DNA of 64,000 nucleotides from Ralstonia sp. UNC404CL21Col (GCF_000620465.1 NZ_JIBE01000003.1:558001-622000), one strand, 5' to 3'. Numbered from the stretch's first letter, positions 1-10,135 are shown. Numbers and translations: made by a program. The notes: generated from the sequence alone by a model not told the origin.

Positions 1-1961
1 AACACGAAGTGCTGCTCGTCGAACTGCTTCACCGGAAGGATCACGTTGATCTTCTCGCCCGGCGACAGCGGGAACATATTGACGATCGGACGACCGCGCG
101 AGTTGCGGCTGCCCTGCGGCACCTCCCACACCTTCAGCCAGTACAGACGGCCGCGGTTGGAGAAGCAGAGGATGTAGTCGTGCGTGTTGGCGACAAACAG
201 CGTGTCGATCCAGTCGTCTTCCTTCGTCGCAGCAGCCTGCTTGCCGCGCCCGCCACGCTTTTGCGCCCGGTACTCGGAAATCGGCTGGCTCTTCATGTAG
301 CCACTGTGGGACAGCGTCACCACGAGATCCTGCGGCGTAATGAGGTCTTCTGTATCCAACTCCGTCGCGTTGTGCTCAATCTGCGAACGACGCTCGTCGC
401 CGAATTCAGCGCGAATCGCGGTGAGTTCCTCGACGATGATGGCGGTAATGCGTTCGGGCCGCGCCAGGATGTCCAACAGATCGGCGATCTGCGCCATCAC
501 CTCGCGGTATTCCTGGACGATCTTGTCTTGCTCCAGCCCAGTGAGACGTTGCAGGCGCATCTGCAGAATTTCCTGCGCTTGCGTGTCCGACAGCTTGTAG
601 AGGCCGTCGGCCTGCATACCAAACGCAGGCAGCAGACCTTCCGGGCGATACGCTGCGCCGCCGCCCGAGGTTTCGCTTTCGGCGCGCACGAGCATGTCGC
701 GCACGAGGCCCGAATCCCAGCTGCGGCTCATCAACTCGGCCTTCGCGACCGGCGGAGTCGGCGCAGCCTTGATGATGGCGATGAACTCATCGATGTTCGC
801 AAGCGCCACAGCCAGACCTTCGAGGATGTGGCCACGCTCGCGCGCCTTGCGCAAGTCAAATACGGTGCGACGCGTTACCACCTCGCGGCGGTGCAGCAGG
901 AAGCACTCCAGCATCTGGCGCAGGTTCAGCAGGCGCGGCTGGCCGTCGACCAGCGCGACCATGTTCATGCCGAACGTGTCCTGCAGCTGCGTATTCTTAT
1001 AGAGGTTGTTGAGCACAACCTCCGGCACCTCGCCGCGCTTGAGTTCGATCACGACGCGCATGCCGGACTTGTCCGACTCGTCGCGAATGTCCGAAATGCC
1101 TTCGATCCGCTTTTCGGTGACCAGCTCGGCGATACGCTCGAGCAGCGTGCGCTTGTTAACTTGATACGGCAGCTCGTCGACGATGATCGCCTGGCGCTGG
1201 CCGCGGTCGATATCTTCGAAGTGCGTCTTGGCGCGCATCACCACGCGGCCGCGGCCGGTGCGATAGCCCTCGCGGACACCCGAAATGCCGTAGATGATGC
1301 CCGCCGTCGGGAAGTCCGGCGCCGGAATCAGTTCGATCAGCTCGTCGACCGTCGCTTCCGGGTTGCGCAGCAAGTGCAAGCAGCCATCGACGACTTCGTT
1401 CAGGTTGTGCGGCGGAATGTTCGTCGCCATACCCACCGCAATCCCGGACGAACCGTTGATCAGCAAGTTGGGAATGCGCGCCGGCAAAACGGACGGTTCA
1501 GTTTCGGAGCCGTCGTAGTTCGGCTCGAAATTCACCGTCTCCTTGTCGAGGTCGGCCAGCAGTTCGTGGGCAATCTTCGACAGGCGGATTTCGGTGTAAC
1601 GCATCGCCGCGGCGTTGTCGCCGTCGACCGAGCCGAAGTTGCCCTGGCCGTCGACGAGCATGTAGCGCAGCGAGAAGTTCTGCGCCATCCGCACGATGGT
1701 GTCGTATACAGCGGTGTCGCCGTGGGGGTGATACTTACCGATCACATCCCCGACAATACGGGCGGACTTCTTATAGGGGCGATTCCAGTCGTTGTTCAGC
1801 TCGTGCATCGAATAAAGCGCACGGCGATGCACCGGCTTGAGACCATCCCGCACATCTGGAAGCGCGCGGCCCACGATCACGCTCATGGCGTAAGCGAGGT
1901 ACGAACTGCGCATTTCTTCTTCGAGCGATACCGGGAGTGTCTCTTTGGCGAATTGATCCAT
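1..1961 (-). CDS. gyrA: DNA gyrase subunit A (3' part cut by window edge)
   Basis: GyrA is the breakage-reunion subunit of DNA gyrase and introduces negative supercoils with GyrB. The frame opens at 1961 ([20 protein letters not shown]) and stays open to base 1, about 653 codons, covering the winged-helix/tower catalytic domain and the start of the beta-pinwheel domain. The catalytic-Tyr region ([11 protein letters not shown]) is intact. The quinolone-resistance region reads [15 protein letters not shown], so the residue aligned to E. coli Ser83 is Thr and the Asp87 equivalent is Asp. Thr is, to my knowledge, the usual wild-type residue in Burkholderia and Pseudomonas, so this is not evidence of resistance. 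It is transcribed divergently from the OmpA-type gene at 2393. Confidence 0.98.
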   Translation of the reverse strand, partial: MDQFAKETLPVSLEEEMRSSYLAYAMSVIVGRALPDVRDGLKPVHRRALYSMHELNNDWNRPYKKSARIVGDVIGKYHPHGDTAVYDTIVRMAQNFSLRYMLVDGQGNFGSVDGDNAAAMRYTEIRLSKIAHELLADLDKETVNFEPNYDGSETEPSVLPARIPNLLINGSSGIAVGMATNIPPHNLNEVVDGCLHLLRNPEATVDELIELIPAPDFPTAGIIYGISGVREGYRTGRGRVVMRAKTHFEDIDRGQRQAIIVDELPYQVNKRTLLERIAELVTEKRIEGISDIRDESDKSGMRVVIELKRGEVPEVVLNNLYKNTQLQDTFGMNMVALVDGQPRLLNLRQMLECFLLHRREVVTRRTVFDLRKARERGHILEGLAVALANIDEFIAIIKAAPTPPVAKAELMSRSWDSGLVRDMLVRAESETSGGGAAYRPEGLLPAFGMQADGLYKLSDTQAQEILQMRLQRLTGLEQDKIVQEYREVMAQIADLLDILARPERITAIIVEELTAIRAEFGDERRSQIEHNATELDTEDLITPQDLVVTLSHSGYMKSQPISEYRAQKRGGRGKQAAATKEDDWIDTLFVANTHDYILCFSNRGRLYWLKVWEVPQGSRNSRGRPIVNMFPLSPGEKINVILPVKQFDEQHFV

Positions 1962-2392
1962 TGGGCGAACGGTGGGAGGTCCCTAGTGAGCGTAGTGATG
2001 CGCACTACAGGACGCTGCGGTTGCGCGAATAACAGAACATTTTACCATGCCGCAAGCCCCCTCCCCTCATACGCGCGAGCGACGCATCGTCAACCCCGGG
2101 CACGTTCCCTGCGAGGGAGGGCAAAACCGGCGACCCAATCCCCATAAGGGTTTGCGAGCCATTTCCTGCCTTGTTGCGTACACACCACAAGGCCATGGCG
2201 CCCCGTTCGAATCGCTTATATTTGCTTTTTAGGAGTGCGTGCTTGTGGCACAATCCCCCAGCGAAGAGGCAGACATTGTTCGAAGTGGAGCCTTCACCAC
2301 ACCGAGAATGTTATACTCCGAAGAATGTATGACTTGTTTTCGTCCCATCTGCTCGCAGTCTTCTGCGGTGATCTCATCCTGAGAGGAGAAAT
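1962..2392. promoter_or_regulatory. divergent intergenic region gyrA / OmpA-type gene
   Basis: No credible gene lies in these 431 bases. Both flanking promoters should be here. On the minus strand, TAAAAT (complement of 2039-2044) is a possible gyrA -10 without a clear -35. On the plus strand the best candidate is an extended -10 at 2309-2317 (see separate entry). Short frames in both directions lack family resemblance and ribosome-binding sites. Confidence 0.5.
2309..2317 (+). promoter_or_regulatory. candidate extended -10 promoter for OmpA-type gene
   Basis: The sequence TGTTATACT fits an extended -10 (TGnTATACT). No good -35 lies 16-18 bases upstream, as is common for extended -10 promoters. 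It would give a leader of roughly 70 bases ending in the strong site GAGAGGAGAAAT before the ATG at 2393. Confidence 0.4.
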
Positions 2393-3049
2393 ATGAAAAA
2401 ATTTGCCAAGCTCGCGTTCGCTGCAGCTGCGGTAGCCATGGCTGCGTCCGCTTACGCTCAGTCGGTGCCCTACGAAAAGAAGGCCGTCAACGACAACTGG
2501 GGTAACGGCACGAGCGAGTGGGTCTGGAAGAACGGCACGAACGAACTGTGCTGGCGCAATGGCTTCTGGACGCCGGCAACCGCCAACGCTCAGTGCGACG
2601 GCGCTCTGGCTCCGGCTGCTGCTCCGACGGCTACCCCGGCTGCTCCGGCTGCCCCGGTTGTGTCGAGCGAAAAGGTTACGTTCGCTGCTGACACCCTGTT
2701 CGATTTCGACAAGGCTGTGCTGAAGCCGGAAGGCAAGGCCAAGCTGGACGACCTGGTCTCGAAGCTGAATGGCATCAACCTGGAAGTCGTGATCGCCGTT
2801 GGCCACACCGACTCGTTCGGCTCGGACAAGTACAACGACCGCCTGTCGGTCCGTCGTGCTGAAGCCGTCAAGGGCTACCTGGTCAGCAAGGGCATCGAAG
2901 CCAACCGTGTCTACACGGAAGGCAAGGGCAAGCGCCAGCTGAAGGTTGATCCGAAGTCGTGCAAGGGCGCTCGCAAGGCACAAATCGCCTGCCAGCAACC
3001 GAACCGCCGCGTGGACGTCGAAGTGGTCGGCACCCGCAAGGCTCAGTAA
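2393..3049 (+). CDS. OmpA-family outer-membrane protein without beta-barrel
   Basis: This is a 218-residue protein with a Sec signal peptide (about 1-22, ending AYAQ) and a short aromatic N-terminal region. A Pro/Ala hinge follows at about 75-95, then a C-terminal OmpA domain (about 100-215) containing the peptidoglycan-binding signature around GHTDSFGSDKYNDRLS. It is far too short for the eight-stranded OmpA barrel, so it probably links peptidoglycan to the envelope, as in the OmpA/Pal/RmpM group. The start is fixed by GAGGAG seven bases upstream. Codon use is strongly biased, which suggests an abundant protein. It is followed by an excellent terminator. Confidence 0.9.
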   Translation: MKKFAKLAFAAAAVAMAASAYAQSVPYEKKAVNDNWGNGTSEWVWKNGTNELCWRNGFWTPATANAQCDGALAPAAAPTATPAAPAAPVVSSEKVTFAADTLFDFDKAVLKPEGKAKLDDLVSKLNGINLEVVIAVGHTDSFGSDKYNDRLSVRRAEAVKGYLVSKGIEANRVYTEGKGKRQLKVDPKSCKGARKAQIACQQPNRRVDVEVVGTRKAQ

Positions 3050-3065
3050 TTCGGTTCACACCGGG

Positions 3066-3094
3066 AAAAGCCCAGCGAAAGCTGGGCTTTTTTT
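3066..3094 (+). terminator. rho-independent terminator after OmpA-type gene
   Basis: An AAGCCCAGC / GCTGGGCTT stem with a GAAA tetraloop is followed by a run of T, 17 bases after the stop codon of the OmpA-type gene. Confidence 0.95.
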
Positions 3095-3146
3095 CGCCTA
3101 TACGTCGGTAGACGCGCTGCATGGGTCTACTGAAGCAATAGGCATT

Positions 3147-3184
3147 AAAAAAAGCGATGACGCCAAACGCGCCATCGCTTTTTT
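3147..3184 (-). terminator. terminator for the glycine-zipper lipoprotein gene
   Basis: An AAAGCGATG...CATCGCTTT hairpin is flanked by A and T runs on both sides, so it can work in either direction. It lies about 40 bases past the stop of the minus-strand gene at 3226 and separates it from the convergent OmpA-type gene. Confidence 0.85.
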
Positions 3185-3225
3185 GTTTTGGGGCACCGGA
3201 GGCCCCTGCCTCATAACCGCCCTTC

Positions 3226-3735
3226 TTACTGATAGGAAGGTGTCGCCTGATCGTTGGCGACCATGGCACGATCGCCAACACGCAGGTTGTTCGGATTCCG
3301 CTGCGTCACGGTCGCGACACGGCCATCGTCCAGCCGCACGCTGATGCGGTAAACGGTTTGCCCACCGGCACCGGCGCGCTGCTCAACCTGGTTGCCTGCA
3401 TAGGCGCCGAGTGCTGCGCCGCCAATGGTCGCGACCGTGTTACCCGTACCGCCGCCAACTTGGTGACCCAGGATACCGCCGGCCACACCGCCGATGATCG
3501 TGCCCAAGATGCCTGGGCTATTTGCCGGGGCTTGCATCGGCTGAATCGATTCGACTCGACCATAAAGTGCACCCGTTTGCTGCGGCTGCCCGCCATAAGC
3601 CGGTTGCTGGCCGTACGCCGGAGGCTGTTGAGCATACCCGCCGTTATAGCCACCGCCGTAACCCGGCGCGGCGCATCCAGCCAGGACCGTCAGGCCCACA
3701 ACACCCGCTGCTATCAGAATTTGTTTGGATTTCAT
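3226..3735 (-). CDS. glycine-zipper 2TM-domain lipoprotein (SlyB / 17-kDa antigen-like)
   Basis: This is a 169-residue putative outer-membrane lipoprotein. The N-terminus MKSKQILIAAGVVGLTVLAG ends in a lipobox (LAGC). A Gly/Tyr/Gln-rich low-complexity segment follows (about 22-60), then a glycine zipper (GTIIGGVAGGILGHQVGGG) that matches the 2TM family, and a C-terminal basic region resembling SlyB (VTQRNPNNLRVGDRA). I chose the ATG at 3735 because AAGGAG lies eight bases upstream and the lipoprotein signal starts there, although the frame is open a further 14 codons. The family is tied to envelope integrity; no specific role is visible here. Confidence 0.88.
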   Translation of the reverse strand: MKSKQILIAAGVVGLTVLAGCAAPGYGGGYNGGYAQQPPAYGQQPAYGGQPQQTGALYGRVESIQPMQAPANSPGILGTIIGGVAGGILGHQVGGGTGNTVATIGGAALGAYAGNQVEQRAGAGGQTVYRISVRLDDGRVATVTQRNPNNLRVGDRAMVANDQATPSYQ

Positions 3736-3829
3736 TGATCTCTCCTTGAGCGAAGGTGACAGTTGGAGGAATTGCATGCGCGTTTGTTCACGTCTGTTTC
3801 AATGTGAAACCTTTTCGCAGACCCTTGAT

Positions 3830-3858
3830 TTGGTCAGGGCCTCGCTTTTTGGTACATT
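3830..3858 (+). promoter_or_regulatory. candidate sigma70 promoter for ubiG-gph
   Basis: TTGGTC (3830-3835), a 17-base spacer and TACATT (3853-3858) lie 37 bases before the ubiG start. The match is moderate. Confidence 0.35.
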
Positions 3859-3894
3859 TCCTCACCTAGCCGATATGCCCTGGCGCAGCGCAAC

Positions 3895-4611
3895 ATGACG
3901 ACCACTCACGCGAACGCCGATCCCGGCGAACTCGAAAAATTCAGCGAACTCGCCCACCGCTGGTGGGACCCGAACAGCGAGTTCAAACCCCTGCACGAAA
4001 TCAACCCGCTGCGCCTTGACTGGATCCAGTCCATCGCGCCGCTGGCCGGCAAACGCGTCGTCGACGTCGGCTGCGGCGGCGGCATTCTCTCTGAGAGCAT
4101 GGCGCGTGCCGGGGCCAGCGTCAAAGGCATCGATCTGTCTCGCAAAGCATTGCGTGTCGCGGACCTGCATAGCCTCGAGGCGGGCGTTACCGTGGATTAC
4201 GAGGAGATCGCCGCAGAAGCGTTGGCCGCTCGTGAGCCCGGCAGCTTCGACGTCGTCACTTGCATGGAGATGCTCGAACATGTGCCCGATCCGGCCTCCG
4301 TTGTGCGCGCTTGTGCGACGCTCGTAAAACCGGGTGGATACGTGTTTTTCTCGACCATCCATCGAAACGCCAAGGCGTACCTGCTGGCCGTCATTGGCGC
4401 GGAATACGTACTCAACATGCTGCCGCGCGGCACGCATGATTACGCCAAGTTCATCCGCCCCTCCGAGCTGAGTGCGTTCGTCCGTGGTGCCGGACTTCAA
4501 GCACAAGAGATGCGCGGCCTGGAATACAACCCGATCAGCGGCCGCTACGCCCTCACGCGTGACACCAGCGTCAACTACCTGATGGCGACACGCCGTCCGG
4601 CTGAAGCATGA
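3895..4611 (+). CDS. ubiG: ubiquinone biosynthesis O-methyltransferase
   Basis: UbiG is a SAM-dependent methyltransferase that carries out both O-methylations of ubiquinone synthesis. The 238-residue protein opens with the typical UbiG block ([25 protein letters not shown]). SAM motif I is VVDVGCGGG at residues 55-63. The post-motif EMLEHVPDP and the C-terminal block [22 protein letters not shown] are also family-typical. It overlaps gph by four bases (ATGA), so the two are probably translationally coupled, an arrangement common in beta-proteobacteria. Confidence 0.96.
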   Translation: MTTTHANADPGELEKFSELAHRWWDPNSEFKPLHEINPLRLDWIQSIAPLAGKRVVDVGCGGGILSESMARAGASVKGIDLSRKALRVADLHSLEAGVTVDYEEIAAEALAAREPGSFDVVTCMEMLEHVPDPASVVRACATLVKPGGYVFFSTIHRNAKAYLLAVIGAEYVLNMLPRGTHDYAKFIRPSELSAFVRGAGLQAQEMRGLEYNPISGRYALTRDTSVNYLMATRRPAEA

Positions 4612-5297
4612 CGATGAGCCGCTTTCCCGATCCGCTGGGTGCGGTGCTGTTCGATCTGGATGGCACGCTTGCGGACACGGCGCCCGATCTGGCCGCCGCA
4701 GCCAACAAGGTGCGCACCGATCGGGGCCTCGAACCGGTGGAGTATGAAGCGCTGCGCCCCGTTGCCTCGCATGGCGCGCGGGGGTTGATCGGCGTGGCCT
4801 TCGGCGTTGGGCCGGGGGATGCCGAATTCGAGTCGCTACGGCTGGCGTTTCTCGCCAACTACGAGGCGGAAATCTGCGTGCGAACGCAACTGTTTCCGGG
4901 CATGGCTGAGGTGCTGGTCGAACTCGGCCGCGCAGGCATTCCTTGGGGCATCGTCACCAACAAGTCGGGCCGCCTGACGGTGCCGCTGGTTGCACAGCTG
5001 CCGTTTCCGGTACCGCCGGCCTGCGTCGTTGCGGGCGACACCACCCCGCACGCAAAACCCCACCCCGCCCCGCTGCTGCATGCAGCCGAATCCATCGGCG
5101 TCGACGCACGGCAGATCGTCTACGTGGGCGACGACCTGCGTGACATTGAAGCCGGCCGCGCTGCTGGCATGCCTACCATTGCGGCCAGTTACGGCTATTG
5201 TGGTAATGGGCCGTCGCCAGTGGAATGGCGCGCCGATGCGCTGATCGCCAGCGCAGCTGAACTGATTCCGCTGCTGCTGGAATCGCAACGCGCTTGA
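4608..5297 (+). CDS. gph: phosphoglycolate phosphatase (HAD family)
   Basis: This 229-residue HAD hydrolase probably dephosphorylates 2-phosphoglycolate. Motif I is [10 protein letters not shown] with nucleophile Asp16 and Asp18. Motif II is VTNKS, the Lys is in KPHPAPLL, and motif IV is [16 protein letters not shown]. The start overlaps the ubiG stop (ATGA). A second ATG two codons later is possible. It could also be a general small-molecule HAD phosphatase. Confidence 0.88.
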   Translation: MTMSRFPDPLGAVLFDLDGTLADTAPDLAAAANKVRTDRGLEPVEYEALRPVASHGARGLIGVAFGVGPGDAEFESLRLAFLANYEAEICVRTQLFPGMAEVLVELGRAGIPWGIVTNKSGRLTVPLVAQLPFPVPPACVVAGDTTPHAKPHPAPLLHAAESIGVDARQIVYVGDDLRDIEAGRAAGMPTIAASYGYCGNGPSPVEWRADALIASAAELIPLLLESQRA

Positions 5298-5415
5298 TCC
5301 CGATGCCCAGGTGAATGCCTGGGCGCCGCACCTTTCAGGACCGCTGCCTCCCACGGGGACGTGGCGGTTGACCGACTGACGAAGTAGGCCACGCCGTGGC
5401 CGGACCGACACCAGC

Positions 5416-8400
5416 ATGAGCACCTCCCCCGATTCGCGTCCTGACCTGCAATCGAATACCAACAGCTGGCGCGCGCGGCTTGATCGCGTGCGCAGTACGG
5501 CCGGCTGGCAACGCGCGGCGCAGGTTGGTACATCGCGTCGCACGAAGCGCATCGGGATCGGCGTGCTGATCTTTCTGGTGGTGTTCGGGTTGCTGGGCGC
5601 ATTCGGTGGGCCGCCGCTGCTGCGCCACCTGGCGCAAACACAGCTCAGCAAGCTGCTGGACCGGCCGGTTTCGGTCGGCAAGATCGGCATCAACCCATAC
5701 ACACTGCGGCTTGATGTCGACCAGCTCCACATTGCCGAGCGCGACGGCAAAACCCCGTTCGTCGACGTGGGCCATCTGCATGTGAACGCGTCGTGGAGTT
5801 CGATCTTCCGCCGGGCGCCCGTCATCGAAGAACTCAGTATCGATGCGCCGCACGTGCGTATCGTGCGCACCGCCGAGCAGCGCTTCAACTTCTCCGACAT
5901 CGTCGACAAGCTGACGCAGCCGGACAACCCGCCCAAACCCAAGTCGGACGAACCGGCGCGCTTCGCCTTCGCCAACCTGCAGTTGACGAACGGCACGATC
6001 GATTTTGCCGACCAGCCGCTTGGTGCGCAGCACAAGGTGGACGGATTGCAGATCGGCGTGCCTTTCCTGGCGAGCCTGCCCGCTGACGTGGACATCTTCG
6101 TGCAGCCGCTGCTGGCCGCCCGCATCGACGGTGCGCCACTGCATTTCGCGGGCAAGACAAAGCCGTTTGCCGAGTCGCTCGAATCAAACCTCAACATCAA
6201 GATCGACGGTCTGGATCTGCCCCGCTACCTAGGCTACGTGCCGGGCCCGCTGCCGGTGGCGGTGCCGCAGGGCAAGCTGACGACCGACCTGACGATCGAC
6301 TTCCAGAAACCGAAAAGCGGCGCGCCGGTGCTGCGGGTGCATGGCACTGCCGGCCTCGACAACCTGCAAGTGGTCGACGCCAGGAAAGCGCCGCTTGTGG
6401 CCGCCAAACAGGTGCGCGCAACACTTGCCGACGTGCGGCCGCTCGACAACGTATTCCACCTCGATGCACTGACGCTTGATGGCGTGCGCGTCGATGCCAC
6501 GCGGGGTGCCGATGGCGCCATCAATTTCGCGCAACTCGGCGGCAAGCCCTCGCATGCCGAAGCGAAGCCCGCCAAACCCGAGCCCGCACCAACCGCCAAG
6601 CCGAAACCGTTAGATGTGGTGGTCAGCAAGCTGCAACTGGCCAACAGCACCGTCCATTGGCATGACGCAACCACGCAGCCGGCTGCCGACCTGACGCTGG
6701 AAGACCTTCGCGGCGACATTGGCGTGCGCACCCTGGGCGGCCTGACCACGCTCGATGTGGGTGCCAAGCTGGCGCAGGGCGGCACGCTGAACGTCAAAGG
6801 CAACACGTCGCTGGAGAAGAACACCGGCGAGCTGGAGCTGAAGCTGGAAGGTGTGAAGCTGGCTGGCATCGGCCCGTATCTGCGCCAGGCCGGTGCGCCG
6901 CAATTGCAGAACGGCGCGCTGTCGGCCGACGGCAAGGTGGCGCTCGACTTCGGGCCGGACAAATTCAACGTACGTGCCGAGCCGCTGACCGCCAGCCTGA
7001 CCGATCTGTCGCTGGCGCCGGCCTCGGGCAAGGACACCGCGCTGCGTGCCAAGCTGCTGCGCGCGGATGTAAAGAGCTTCGACCTGAGCGCTCGCACCCT
7101 CGCATTGAACGAGGTGCGCGCCGACGGCCTGCAGATCGACGCACTGCGCAAGAAGGACGGTACGACCACGTTGACGCTGCTCGATGGGCCGCAGCCAGCG
7201 ACCGGCAAGTCGGCAGCGCCCGCCAAGTCCAGCGCAAAGTCGAATGCCCCGGCCGAAAAGCCGTGGGCAGTGACCGTGCAAACCTTGAAGCTGGACAACA
7301 GCGCTGTCGGCTTCGAAGACCAATCGAACTCGCGTCCGGTCAAGGTGCGTGTCGAGCCGCTGAACGTGGTCGTGCAGAACGCCTCCACCGATCTCGGTAA
7401 ACCGGTCAACGTGCAGATCGGTGCGGGGCTGGGCACGAAGGGCAAGCTCGATGTGCGCGGCGAGGTGGTGCCGCAGCCGCTGAAGGCCGACCTGCGCGTG
7501 AACTCGCAAAACGTGTCGTTGGCGGGTTTCGACCCGTATCTCGACAAATCGCTGAATGCTGCGATTACGAGCGCGCTGCTCTCGATGGACGGACGCCTCG
7601 TACTCAACCAAGGCAAGGCGCTGACGGTCAACTACCAGGGCAACGCGACGCTGGGCAACGTGCGCTTGCAAGACCGCGTGAGTTCGGACGACTTCCTGCG
7701 CTGGCGTTCGCTCGCGCTCAACCGCATCCAGGCCAACTACGACGGCACCACGCCGCGTGTGCGGGTGGGCGCGGTCGCGCTGTCGACGTTCTACGCGCGG
7801 ATCATCATCAATCCGAATGGACGCCTGAACCTGCAGGACATCCGCGTGCAGCCGACCGAGGAGCGGCGTTCGCTGACCCAGAGCGAACCTGCATCGGCAT
7901 CGGGCGCCGCAGCGTCCGCCCCCGCAGCGGCGCCCGTGGTGGCTTCGGCCCCGACTGCGGCTCCTGCATCGGCGGTCACCGTCACAGCCACCGGCCCCAC
8001 GCCCAAAGCCGGCGGCGCCGACCTGCGCGTTGACGCCATCACGCTGCAGGACGGCAACATTCGCTTTACCGACAACTTCGTCAAACCAAATTACACCGCC
8101 AACCTGACCGCCATCGGCGGCTCGATCGGCACCATCAGCACGGCCGCCAACCAGACACCCGCAGATGTGACGCTGCGCGGCAGTGTCGACAGCACGGCGC
8201 CTGTGGACATCCACGGCAAGGTCAACCCGCTCGCCCCCACGGCCTTCGTCGACCTGACGGCCAAGGCCGACGGCGTGGAACTGACCAACCTCACGCCCTA
8301 CTCCGCCAAGTACGCCGGCTACCCGATCACCAAGGGCAAGCTGACGATGGATCTGCACTACCTGCTCGACCAGGGCAAGCTGACCGCCGACAACCACATC

Positions 8401-9198
8401 TTCATTGACCAGCTGACCTTCGGCGACCGCGTAGAAAGCAAGGACGCGACCAATCTGCCGGTACGGCTGGCAGTGGCGCTGCTGAAGAATTCGCGCGGCG
8501 AGATCGATGTGCGCGTGCCGGTATCCGGCTCGCTGGATGACCCGCAGTTCAGCATCGGCGGCGTCATCCTGCGTGCATTCGTCAACCTCATCGCACGCGC
8601 CGTGACGGCGCCCTTCTCGCTGCTGGCTAGTGCGTTTGGCGGCAGCGGCGGCGAAGAACTCGGCTACATCGAGTTCGATCCGGGCACGTCCAACATCAGC
8701 CAGGCATCGGTGGCGAAGCTGGACAAGCTCGCCACGGCGCTCAAAGATCGCCCGGCGCTGAAGGTCGACATCGTCGGCCGCGTCGATCCGGAATTCGACC
8801 GCGACGGCCTGCGCCGCGAAGCCGTGAACCGCCAGATTCGCGAACAGAAGCTCAAGGACGCGGGCGACGCCGCGGAGGCAGACACCAGCGTCAAGCCGGA
8901 AGAGGAGGCCAAGTACCTTGAACGCGCCTACAAAGCCGCCAAATTCCCGAAACCACGCAACGTGATCGGGCTTGCCAAATCGTTGCCGCCCGACGAGATG
9001 CGCAAGCTGATGGAAACCAACGTGCAAGTGACGGATGCGGACTTGCGCGAACTCGCCCAGCGACGTGCCAACGCCGTGCATGTGGCGCTGGCCGAACGTG
9101 TGGATCCCGGACGTCTCTTTGTGGTGGCGCCCAAGCTGAACGCGGACGGCATCAAGGACAAAGGCAAGACGACGCGGGTTGATTTCTCGCTGAAGTAG
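5416..9198 (+). CDS. DUF748 (AsmA-like) envelope protein
   Basis: This 1260-residue protein has one N-terminal membrane segment (about 45-65, IGVLIFLVVFGLLGAFGG). It is followed by PVSVGKIGINPYTLRLDV, the N-terminal signature shared by DUF748 and AsmA-like proteins. Long repetitive beta-rich modules (LQLANSTVHW, LKLDNSAVGF, ITLQDGNIRF) follow, then a Pro/Ala/Ser linker at about 820-860 and a second module (about 870-1060). The C-terminal region (from about 1080, EELGYIEFDPGTSNISQASV) resembles an OmpA-like domain. The AsmA/TamB/YhdP relatives bridge inner and outer membranes and move phospholipid; that role is inferred. It lies 118 bases past gph. Confidence 0.87.
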   Translation: MSTSPDSRPDLQSNTNSWRARLDRVRSTAGWQRAAQVGTSRRTKRIGIGVLIFLVVFGLLGAFGGPPLLRHLAQTQLSKLLDRPVSVGKIGINPYTLRLDVDQLHIAERDGKTPFVDVGHLHVNASWSSIFRRAPVIEELSIDAPHVRIVRTAEQRFNFSDIVDKLTQPDNPPKPKSDEPARFAFANLQLTNGTIDFADQPLGAQHKVDGLQIGVPFLASLPADVDIFVQPLLAARIDGAPLHFAGKTKPFAESLESNLNIKIDGLDLPRYLGYVPGPLPVAVPQGKLTTDLTIDFQKPKSGAPVLRVHGTAGLDNLQVVDARKAPLVAAKQVRATLADVRPLDNVFHLDALTLDGVRVDATRGADGAINFAQLGGKPSHAEAKPAKPEPAPTAKPKPLDVVVSKLQLANSTVHWHDATTQPAADLTLEDLRGDIGVRTLGGLTTLDVGAKLAQGGTLNVKGNTSLEKNTGELELKLEGVKLAGIGPYLRQAGAPQLQNGALSADGKVALDFGPDKFNVRAEPLTASLTDLSLAPASGKDTALRAKLLRADVKSFDLSARTLALNEVRADGLQIDALRKKDGTTTLTLLDGPQPATGKSAAPAKSSAKSNAPAEKPWAVTVQTLKLDNSAVGFEDQSNSRPVKVRVEPLNVVVQNASTDLGKPVNVQIGAGLGTKGKLDVRGEVVPQPLKADLRVNSQNVSLAGFDPYLDKSLNAAITSALLSMDGRLVLNQGKALTVNYQGNATLGNVRLQDRVSSDDFLRWRSLALNRIQANYDGTTPRVRVGAVALSTFYARIIINPNGRLNLQDIRVQPTEERRSLTQSEPASASGAAASAPAAAPVVASAPTAAPASAVTVTATGPTPKAGGADLRVDAITLQDGNIRFTDNFVKPNYTANLTAIGGSIGTISTAANQTPADVTLRGSVDSTAPVDIHGKVNPLAPTAFVDLTAKADGVELTNLTPYSAKYAGYPITKGKLTMDLHYLLDQGKLTADNHIFIDQLTFGDRVESKDATNLPVRLAVALLKNSRGEIDVRVPVSGSLDDPQFSIGGVILRAFVNLIARAVTAPFSLLASAFGGSGGEELGYIEFDPGTSNISQASVAKLDKLATALKDRPALKVDIVGRVDPEFDRDGLRREAVNRQIREQKLKDAGDAAEADTSVKPEEEAKYLERAYKAAKFPKPRNVIGLAKSLPPDEMRKLMETNVQVTDADLRELAQRRANAVHVALAERVDPGRLFVVAPKLNADGIKDKGKTTRVDFSLK

Positions 9199-9209
9199 CC
9201 CATCTATGG

Positions 9210-9215
9210 GATAAT
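9210..9215 (+). promoter_or_regulatory. candidate -10 element of ssrA
   Basis: GATAAT lies 15 bases before the mature tmRNA 5' end, right after the DUF748 stop codon. A clear -35 is lacking. Confidence 0.35.
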
Positions 9216-9230
9216 TCACCTTTCCTTACT

Positions 9231-9588
9231 GGGGCCGACCTGGTTTCGACGTGGGTTGCAAAGCAGTGGAGGGCATACCGAGGACCCGTCACCTCGTTAA
9301 TCAATGGGAATGCAATAACTGCTAACGACGAACGTTACGCACTGGCAGCCTAAGGGCCGCCGTCCTCGCACTGGCTCGCTGACGGGCTAGGGTCGCAAGA
9401 CTAGCGAGGTCATTTACGTCAGATAAGCTCTAGGTGAGTCACGGGCCTAGAGACGAAAACTTAGTGAATCGCCGTCGTAGAGCGTGTTCGTCCGCGATGC
9501 GGCGGTTAAATCAAATGACAGAACTAAGTATGTAGAACTCTCTGTGGAGGGCTTGCGGACGCGGGTTCGATTCCCGCCGGCTCCACCA
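9231..9588 (+). ncRNA. ssrA: transfer-messenger RNA
   Basis: tmRNA rescues stalled ribosomes and tags the nascent peptide for proteolysis with SmpB. The 5' end GGGGCCGACCTGGTTTCGAC and the 3' end GGTTCGATTCCCGCCGGCTC plus CACCA pair as the alanyl-tRNA-like acceptor (GGGGCC...GGCTCC) and T arm. The tag frame is at 9321-9353 and encodes ANDERYALAA followed by TAA, ending in the LAA degron recognised by ClpXP. Length is 358 nt. The gene is a single continuous (non-permuted) copy. Confidence 0.97.
9321..9353 (+). other. tmRNA tag-peptide reading frame
   Basis: GCT resume codon, then ten codons for A-N-D-E-R-Y-A-L-A-A and a TAA stop. The tag closely resembles other beta-proteobacterial tags (ANDERFALAA type). 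Confidence 0.93.
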
Positions 9589-9618
9589 AATACCTTTCAA
9601 GCGGCTTCAACGCTTGGC

Positions 9619-9659
9619 AAAAAACCCCTGTGGAGCTATGCGCTCCGCAGGGGTTTTTT
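9619..9659 (+). terminator. ssrA terminator
   Basis: A long stem of ACCCCTGTGGAG with CTCCGCAGGGGT is flanked by A and T runs. It is near-symmetric, so it can also end minus-strand fimbrial transcripts. Confidence 0.92.
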
Positions 9660-9750
9660 GTTGGCGATTACACCGCTGTTGAACACCACCGCGCGCTGTC
9701 AAAAACATGGATTCCGCTGGCACGTCATCGGACCGCCTGTTGCGCGCCCT

Positions 9751-10135
9751 CTAATCGTAGCTAACTATGAAGGTCACCGCGCTGTTGGCTGTGCGCGGCA
9801 CGATGTCAGGCGCGGTCTGACAGTAAGCGGCATTAAGCGTGATGCTGAAGTTGCCACTGGCGGCGACTGTAGCCATGGAGTAGACAAGACTCCAAGCAAG
9901 CCCGATTTCCGATCGGGAGGGCGGTGGCGCCCGTCGTGGCCGTGGGAATCCCTCCCACGGAATTGTTTACGCCCCAGCGCTGGCTGGCGGTACAAACGTA
10001 GGAAACTGCTTTTTGCCCCTCGCCCAAAACCACCGGACTTTCATATATCACTGTGCCAACGGGTGCATCGCGCGGTGCTGCAAGGTTTGAAGGAATCTGA
10101 AACTGGAGGGACACGCATGCGCCGCAATTCTCGGA
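9751..10135 (-). pseudogene. decayed duplicate of the fimbrial tip-adhesin gene
   Basis: Read on the minus strand, this stretch encodes two pieces of a protein like the intact adhesin at 10295-11326. The N-terminal piece (PRDAPVGTVIYESPVVLGEG, then YVCTASQRWGVNN) matches PRDAPVGAVVWESPVYLFES and YRCTATYKVGVKN. The C-terminal piece (ASGNFSITLNAAYCQTAP, ending TFIVSYD) matches AGGDFNIPLKAAYYQTSS, ending TLIMSYD. Three lesions are visible. A 2-base deletion near 9902-9910 shifts the frame within the IGD-T-GLAW motif. About 168 codons are missing at a junction near 9885/9886. The signal peptide is absent. No intact product is possible. Confidence 0.85.

Noticed and set aside
1-1961. Fluoroquinolone resistance from Thr at the Ser83 position of GyrA
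   Set aside because: Thr is, to my knowledge, the normal residue in related genera; the Asp87 equivalent is intact.
9-2147. Open frame of 712 codons on the plus strand at the left edge
   Set aside because: Antisense to gyrA, whose translation is unmistakable on the minus strand.
6610-9219. Open frame of 869 codons on the minus strand opposite the DUF748 gene
   Set aside because: Antisense shadow with His/Arg/Gly-rich translation and no ribosome-binding site.
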